DNA from: Methylobacterium mesophilicum
GTDB taxonomy: Bacteria; Pseudomonadota; Alphaproteobacteria; Rhizobiales; Beijerinckiaceae
Reading direction: 5' to 3'
Assembly: GCF_022179445.1 (NCBI RefSeq)
Contig: NZ_BPQU01000037.1
Location: forward strand, 1-46,681
Length of the DNA stretch: 46,681 bases
The translations under genes and the position numbers were made by a program. Position 1 is the first letter of the stretch. The number at the start of each line of letters is the position of its first letter. The notes under the pieces were generated by a model. That model worked only from the letters and a program-made list of their open reading frames with translations, was not told the DNA's origin and made no database searches. Shown piece after piece: positions 43,555 to 46,681 of this stretch.

Positions 43555-43937
43555 GTGCCGGACGGGCCCAAAACTACCCAATCCAACTATAGGCCGCTCC
43601 TCTCGTCAGCCTGGGAGCGGACTTTCCCAAGTCGCACGCTCGGTCGCACACTGGGTCGCACACGGCTGCGGACTATCGCGGTGCGCCTCGATCCGTAGCG
43701 TGCCCTTACGCGAATCGCTGAGCGAAACAGCCGTCGCGCTGAATGTCGGCTCTGGAGGAGCGGCCTGATCTGCCTGAATGACTGAGATGGGCGCAAAGCC
43801 GAACGTCGGCTTTCGGGCGGCGACCCAACGGTAGCTCTCGACCCATTGCAGGCCTTCAAAACGTCCGCTCACTGGCTGTCTCATTGTTCCTGAGTGACCG
43901 AGCTTGGCCTTCTGCGTCCACAGCCGGTGGCACCAGA
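43555..43937. other. 383-bp gap with repeat-derived sequence
   Basis: No supported gene. It contains GGGAGCGGACTTTCCC at 43613-43628 and AACGTCCGCTCACTGG at 43859-43874, facing each other, which match the degenerate GCGGAC repeat type in other gaps. A short direct repeat, GTCGCACxCTxGGTCGCACAC, lies near 43631-43660. Frames through here give peptides such as RKPTFGFAPISVIQADQ, characteristic of such repeats rather than of proteins. Confidence 0.5.
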
Positions 43938-44720
43938 TCAGATTTGAACCATCCCGCCATCGACGAACAGCTCGACGCCGTTGATGAAGCTGGAAGCGTC
44001 CGAGGCCAGAAACAGGACGGCCGCGGCGACGTCCTCCGGTCGGCCGATCCGACCCGAGGGGATGCTCGCGAGCATCCCCGTCTTCACCGTCTCGGCTTGA
44101 TCGCCGCTACCGAACAGCTCGGTCAGCCCGGCCGTGTCGGTCACGCCGGGGCTTACGACGTTGACCCGGATGTGCCTGTCCTTGAGGTCCAGGATCCAAC
44201 TGCGCGCGAAGTTGCGTACCGCCGCCTTGGTCGCGCTGTAGACACTGAAGGCGGGCGTGCCGGCCGAGCCGGTGGTCGAACCTGTGAGAACGACGGACGC
44301 GCCATCGCGTAGCAGCGGGAGCGCCTTCTGGACCGTGAACAGCACGCCCTTCACGTTGGTCGCGAAGATCGTGTCGAAGTGCGCCTCGTCGATCGCCCCG
44401 AGCGGGGCGAAACTGCCCCCGCCGGCATTGGCGAAGACGACGTCGATCTGCCCGTGGTTCTGGCGGACCGTCTCGTAGAGCCGATCGATGTCGGCGAGCC
44501 GGCTCATGTCGGCCTGCACGCCCGTCACTTCGCCCTTGGTCGCCTCGCCGCCGATTACCGCGACCGCGGCGTCGAGTGCGTCTTGGCGCCGGCCGGTGAT
44601 GTACACCGAAGCTCCCTCCGCCGCGAACGCCGTGGCGGTTGCGAGCCCGATCCCACTCGTGCCGCCGGTGACGACCACCACTTGGTTCCTGAACCTGTCG
44701 TTGCGCTTGATCGCGGTCAT
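43938..44720 (-). CDS. SDR-family NAD(P)-dependent oxidoreductase
   Basis: A 260-aa classical short-chain dehydrogenase/reductase. The nucleotide-binding motif TGGTSGIG lies near residue 19, the NAG motif is FANAGGGSFAPL, the catalytic Ser is in LTGSTTGSAG, and Tyr/Lys are in YSATKAAVRNFARSW. The end SFINGVELFVDGGMVQI is typical. An Arg after the first strand pair (ITGRRQDALD) favours NADPH. It follows the RclR-like AraC gene by 84 bp on the same strand, with a GGCATC/GATGCC inverted repeat (44757-44775) between them. Probably part of an electrophile or aldehyde detoxification response; substrate unknown. Confidence 0.94.
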   Translation of the reverse strand: MTAIKRNDRFRNQVVVVTGGTSGIGLATATAFAAEGASVYITGRRQDALDAAVAVIGGEATKGEVTGVQADMSRLADIDRLYETVRQNHGQIDVVFANAGGGSFAPLGAIDEAHFDTIFATNVKGVLFTVQKALPLLRDGASVVLTGSTTGSAGTPAFSVYSATKAAVRNFARSWILDLKDRHIRVNVVSPGVTDTAGLTELFGSGDQAETVKTGMLASIPSGRIGRPEDVAAAVLFLASDASSFINGVELFVDGGMVQI

Positions 44721-44804
44721 GTCTGCCTCCTCCGATGCGGGGAAGGTAGCCGGGGCGGCATCGCCCTTTGATGCCGGCGCGGCGCGATCCGATGACCGGC
44801 CGGA

Positions 44805-45776
44805 TCAACCGGCCTGTGAGCTGTCCGCCTGCGTGATCCGCGCGCCCGCATCCCGACGCAGGCTGCCCGGACGGACACCGTACTTGCGCAAGAACGCGCG
44901 GCTGAGCGCGGCTTGGGACTGGTAGCCCACGTCGACCGCGATCTGGTCGAGCGAGCTGGTGTCTGTCCGCAGGCGGTGGCGGGCTAGCCCGAGCCGCAGG
45001 TCGGCGAGGAACTCCAGCGGCGCCATGTCCACCGCCTTGCGGAAGGCGCGCACCAGGCTCGCCCGTGAGGCGGCGGCGATCGAGGCCAGCTCGTCCAGCG
45101 TCCAGGCGCGCACAGGATCGCGCACCATCGCGAGCACCGCCTGCGCCGTCACGCGCTGCCCGATGAGCCGGAGCAGGCCCTCGGCCGACGCGGAGGCTTC
45201 GAGGTGGGCGCGCAGCAGCATGATGAACAGCGCGCTAGCGAGATCGCTCGCGATGGCGATCGATCCGGGGCGGATATCGGTCAGCTCCGAGCGGATGCCG
45301 GCGACGAGGGGGCTGTATCGGCTGGCCAGAGGCTGCAGGCCGACCCGCAGCACGATCGTGTCGGGCAGCGCCGCCAAGATCAGGCTCTGGGGCGCACCTT
45401 CGAAGCTCAGCCGGCCGCAGACCAGCTCGACATCTGGCTCGACCCCAACGGTCGTCTTCAGCCGCAATTCGCCGATCCGCCGGACCGTGGTCACGGACTG
45501 CGCATGCCCGGCACTCTCAACCGCGCGCGTGGTGTGAGCGTCGCCGTGCGGCAGAAGCAGGACGTCACCCGCTTCGAGCCGCAGCACGCCGGTCCCGTGG
45601 CGGTCGAGCAGCGCGCAGCCCTGCGTGACGATGTGGAAGTAGGCGTGGCCGTTCGGCTCGGGTTCGTGCGGGGACGTCCAGGCCCCGCCCAGGCGGCACA
45701 CATCATCGAGCACGGGGCGCACGCGCAGGAGCGGCGCGAGCCCGCTCAGGATGTCATCCGTCATCCTGTCCGCCAT
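44805..45776 (-). CDS. AraC-family regulator, RclR-like
   Basis: A 323-aa regulator with a Cupin_6-type N-domain (residues 10-200: HIVTQGCALLDRHGTGVLRLEAGDVLLLPHGDAH) and a C-terminal AraC helix-turn-helix pair (about 215-305: LDELASIAAASRASLVRAFRKAV and DQIAVDVGYQSQAALSRAFLRKYGVRPG). The layout resembles E. coli RclR, the hypochlorous-acid sensor. From memory, RclR uses Cys21 and Cys89; here Cys27 (DDVCRLGGAW) and Cys120 (ELVCGRL) sit in equivalent contexts, with an extra Cys54. It is divergent from a DUF417/RclC-like gene. The reactive-chlorine role is an inference from these parallels. Confidence 0.87.
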   Translation of the reverse strand: MADRMTDDILSGLAPLLRVRPVLDDVCRLGGAWTSPHEPEPNGHAYFHIVTQGCALLDRHGTGVLRLEAGDVLLLPHGDAHTTRAVESAGHAQSVTTVRRIGELRLKTTVGVEPDVELVCGRLSFEGAPQSLILAALPDTIVLRVGLQPLASRYSPLVAGIRSELTDIRPGSIAIASDLASALFIMLLRAHLEASASAEGLLRLIGQRVTAQAVLAMVRDPVRAWTLDELASIAAASRASLVRAFRKAVDMAPLEFLADLRLGLARHRLRTDTSSLDQIAVDVGYQSQAALSRAFLRKYGVRPGSLRRDAGARITQADSSQAG

Positions 45777-45994
45777 GACGCTCCTCCGCGGCGCGCTTGA
45801 TCCGCGCGGTCATGATCCTGCGCCGGGCCGGCATCGCGAGACTCGGCGCCAGAGATCATCTTTGCGGCATCGAAGCAGGCGGTCGTGTCCGCACCCGATC
45901 CAGACCGTGACCGGCAGCACCCGACCCGCGTCCATGAGGGTCGAACACCTCCGATTTGGCAAGCATCCGACCTTTTGAACCAAGGAGCCTCGTC

Positions 45995-46630
45995 ATGAAC
46001 ACGCAGATCCGTCAGGTCCTCGGCATCGTCTCGGGGCAAAGATCCAACCGCATCGGCCTGGACGCCGTGCGGGTCGCCATCGCCACCATCTTCATCTGGA
46101 TCGGGGGGTTGAAGTTCGCTCCCTACGAGGCCGACAGCATCACCCCGTTCGTGGCCAACAGCCCGTTGATGTCGTTCTTCTACAAACACCCCGACCAGTA
46201 CGCGCAGCACCTCACTCACGAGGGCGAACTCAAGCTCGCCGAGCGCGCTTGGCAGGCGGCGAACGACACCTACGCGTTCTCGAACGGCCTCGGGACCGTC
46301 GAGATCGCCATCGGCCTTCTGGTCCTCGTCGGGCTGGTCTCGCGCCGCTGGGGTCTCGTGGGCGCGGTGCTCGCCTTCCTGACGCCGGTGGTCACGTTGT
46401 CGTTCCTGGTGACGACGCCCGAAGCCTGGGTGGCGGCGCTGGGCGATGCGCAGCACGGCTTCCCGTACCTGTCCGGCGGGGGGCGCCTCGTGCTGAAGGA
46501 CATCGTTCTGATGGCTGGCGCTTGGCTCGTGGTGGCCGACGGGGCCCGCGCCGTACTCGAACACACGGCTCAGACCTCGGCGGATCGTGCCGGCCTGGGC
46601 GCTCCCCTCGCGACCGCATCCCGGACCTAG
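45995..46630 (+). CDS. DUF417/YkgB-family membrane protein (RclC-like)
   Basis: A 211-aa inner-membrane protein of the DUF417 family, which includes E. coli RclC (YkgB) of the reactive-chlorine resistance operon. Four hydrophobic helices are visible (about 20-38, 98-120, 125-150, 165-185). Family motifs include IWIGGLKFAPYEADSITPFVANSPLMSFFY and FPYLSGGGRLVLKDIVLMAG. The start is ATG at 45995 with AAGGAG upstream; an ATG at 45956 in the same frame is less likely. It is divergent from the RclR-like regulator across 218 bp. Molecular function of the family is not known to me. Confidence 0.9.
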   Translation: MNTQIRQVLGIVSGQRSNRIGLDAVRVAIATIFIWIGGLKFAPYEADSITPFVANSPLMSFFYKHPDQYAQHLTHEGELKLAERAWQAANDTYAFSNGLGTVEIAIGLLVLVGLVSRRWGLVGAVLAFLTPVVTLSFLVTTPEAWVAALGDAQHGFPYLSGGGRLVLKDIVLMAGAWLVVADGARAVLEHTAQTSADRAGLGAPLATASRT

Positions 46631-46681
46631 CACTACTTTGGTAGATTGAGGGAACGCTGGAGGTTTTTGCGGATTCGCCTG

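Noticed and set aside
43606..43884. 92-aa minus open frame
   Set aside because: Peptide typical of intergenic repeats (PTFGFAPISVIQADQ), no ribosome-binding site or domain.

Overview
The window reads as a chromosomal stretch from a high-GC alphaproteobacterium of the Methylobacterium/Methylorubrum type. Reasons: a two-domain MaoC protein resembling mesaconyl-CoA hydratase of the ethylmalonyl-CoA pathway, a DUF6894 protein, the DUF3489-DUF2924-recombinase triad, several dispersed palindromic repeats of the kind scattered through these genomes, and strong GC bias in real genes. The genus assignment is inference; no rRNA is present. The only RNA gene recognised is tRNA-Ala(CGC) at 8189-8264 (minus).

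Layout. 1-4.3 kb: a LysE-type exporter with a small secreted protein, a LuxR-type regulator, and a PfkB sugar kinase divergent from a GntR/UTRA regulator. 4.3-7.7 kb: a non-coding, repeat-derived stretch, then DUF3489, DUF2924 and a large serine recombinase, tightly overlapped, with a long hairpin at the first start codon. 7.7-18.2 kb: core-like segment with a small membrane protein, tRNA-Ala, YggT, mesaconyl-CoA hydratase-like protein, GNAT, DUF6894, two paralogous AraC regulators, a PAS-GGDEF diguanylate cyclase, an MFS transporter, a tiny secreted protein and an outer-membrane barrel protein. 18.2-22.2 kb: decayed mobile DNA (an IS5-type element hit twice by 22-nt repeats, and an IS3-type remnant) around a soluble PAS chemoreceptor.

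22.2-30.5 kb: an acetone-carboxylation locus. A sigma-54 activator (acxR-like) lies opposite acxA-acxB-acxC. A -24/-12 promoter and upstream inverted repeats precede acxA. Downstream, a zinc alcohol dehydrogenase (isopropanol to acetone) has lost its middle, and the activator's DNA-binding helix is out of frame by one base. The structural genes look intact while the regulator and accessory dehydrogenase look damaged.

30.7-32.6 kb: a TetR regulator divergent from a glutathione S-transferase and a tautomerase, with two copies of a 20-bp palindrome between them. 33.1-43.6 kb: a divergent cluster with two peptide-type solute-binding proteins, two permeases, a fused double ATPase, a tri-histidine-box membrane desaturase/hydroxylase, a MetX-like alpha/beta hydrolase and a GMC oxidoreductase. 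Nearly every junction overlaps, and the shared promoter region holds a perfect 20-bp palindrome. It looks like one uptake-and-oxidation pathway for an unidentified substrate and is the best candidate here for an undescribed system. 43.9-46.6 kb: an SDR, an AraC regulator resembling RclR (two matching cysteines) and a divergent DUF417/RclC-type membrane protein, suggesting a reactive-chlorine or electrophile response.
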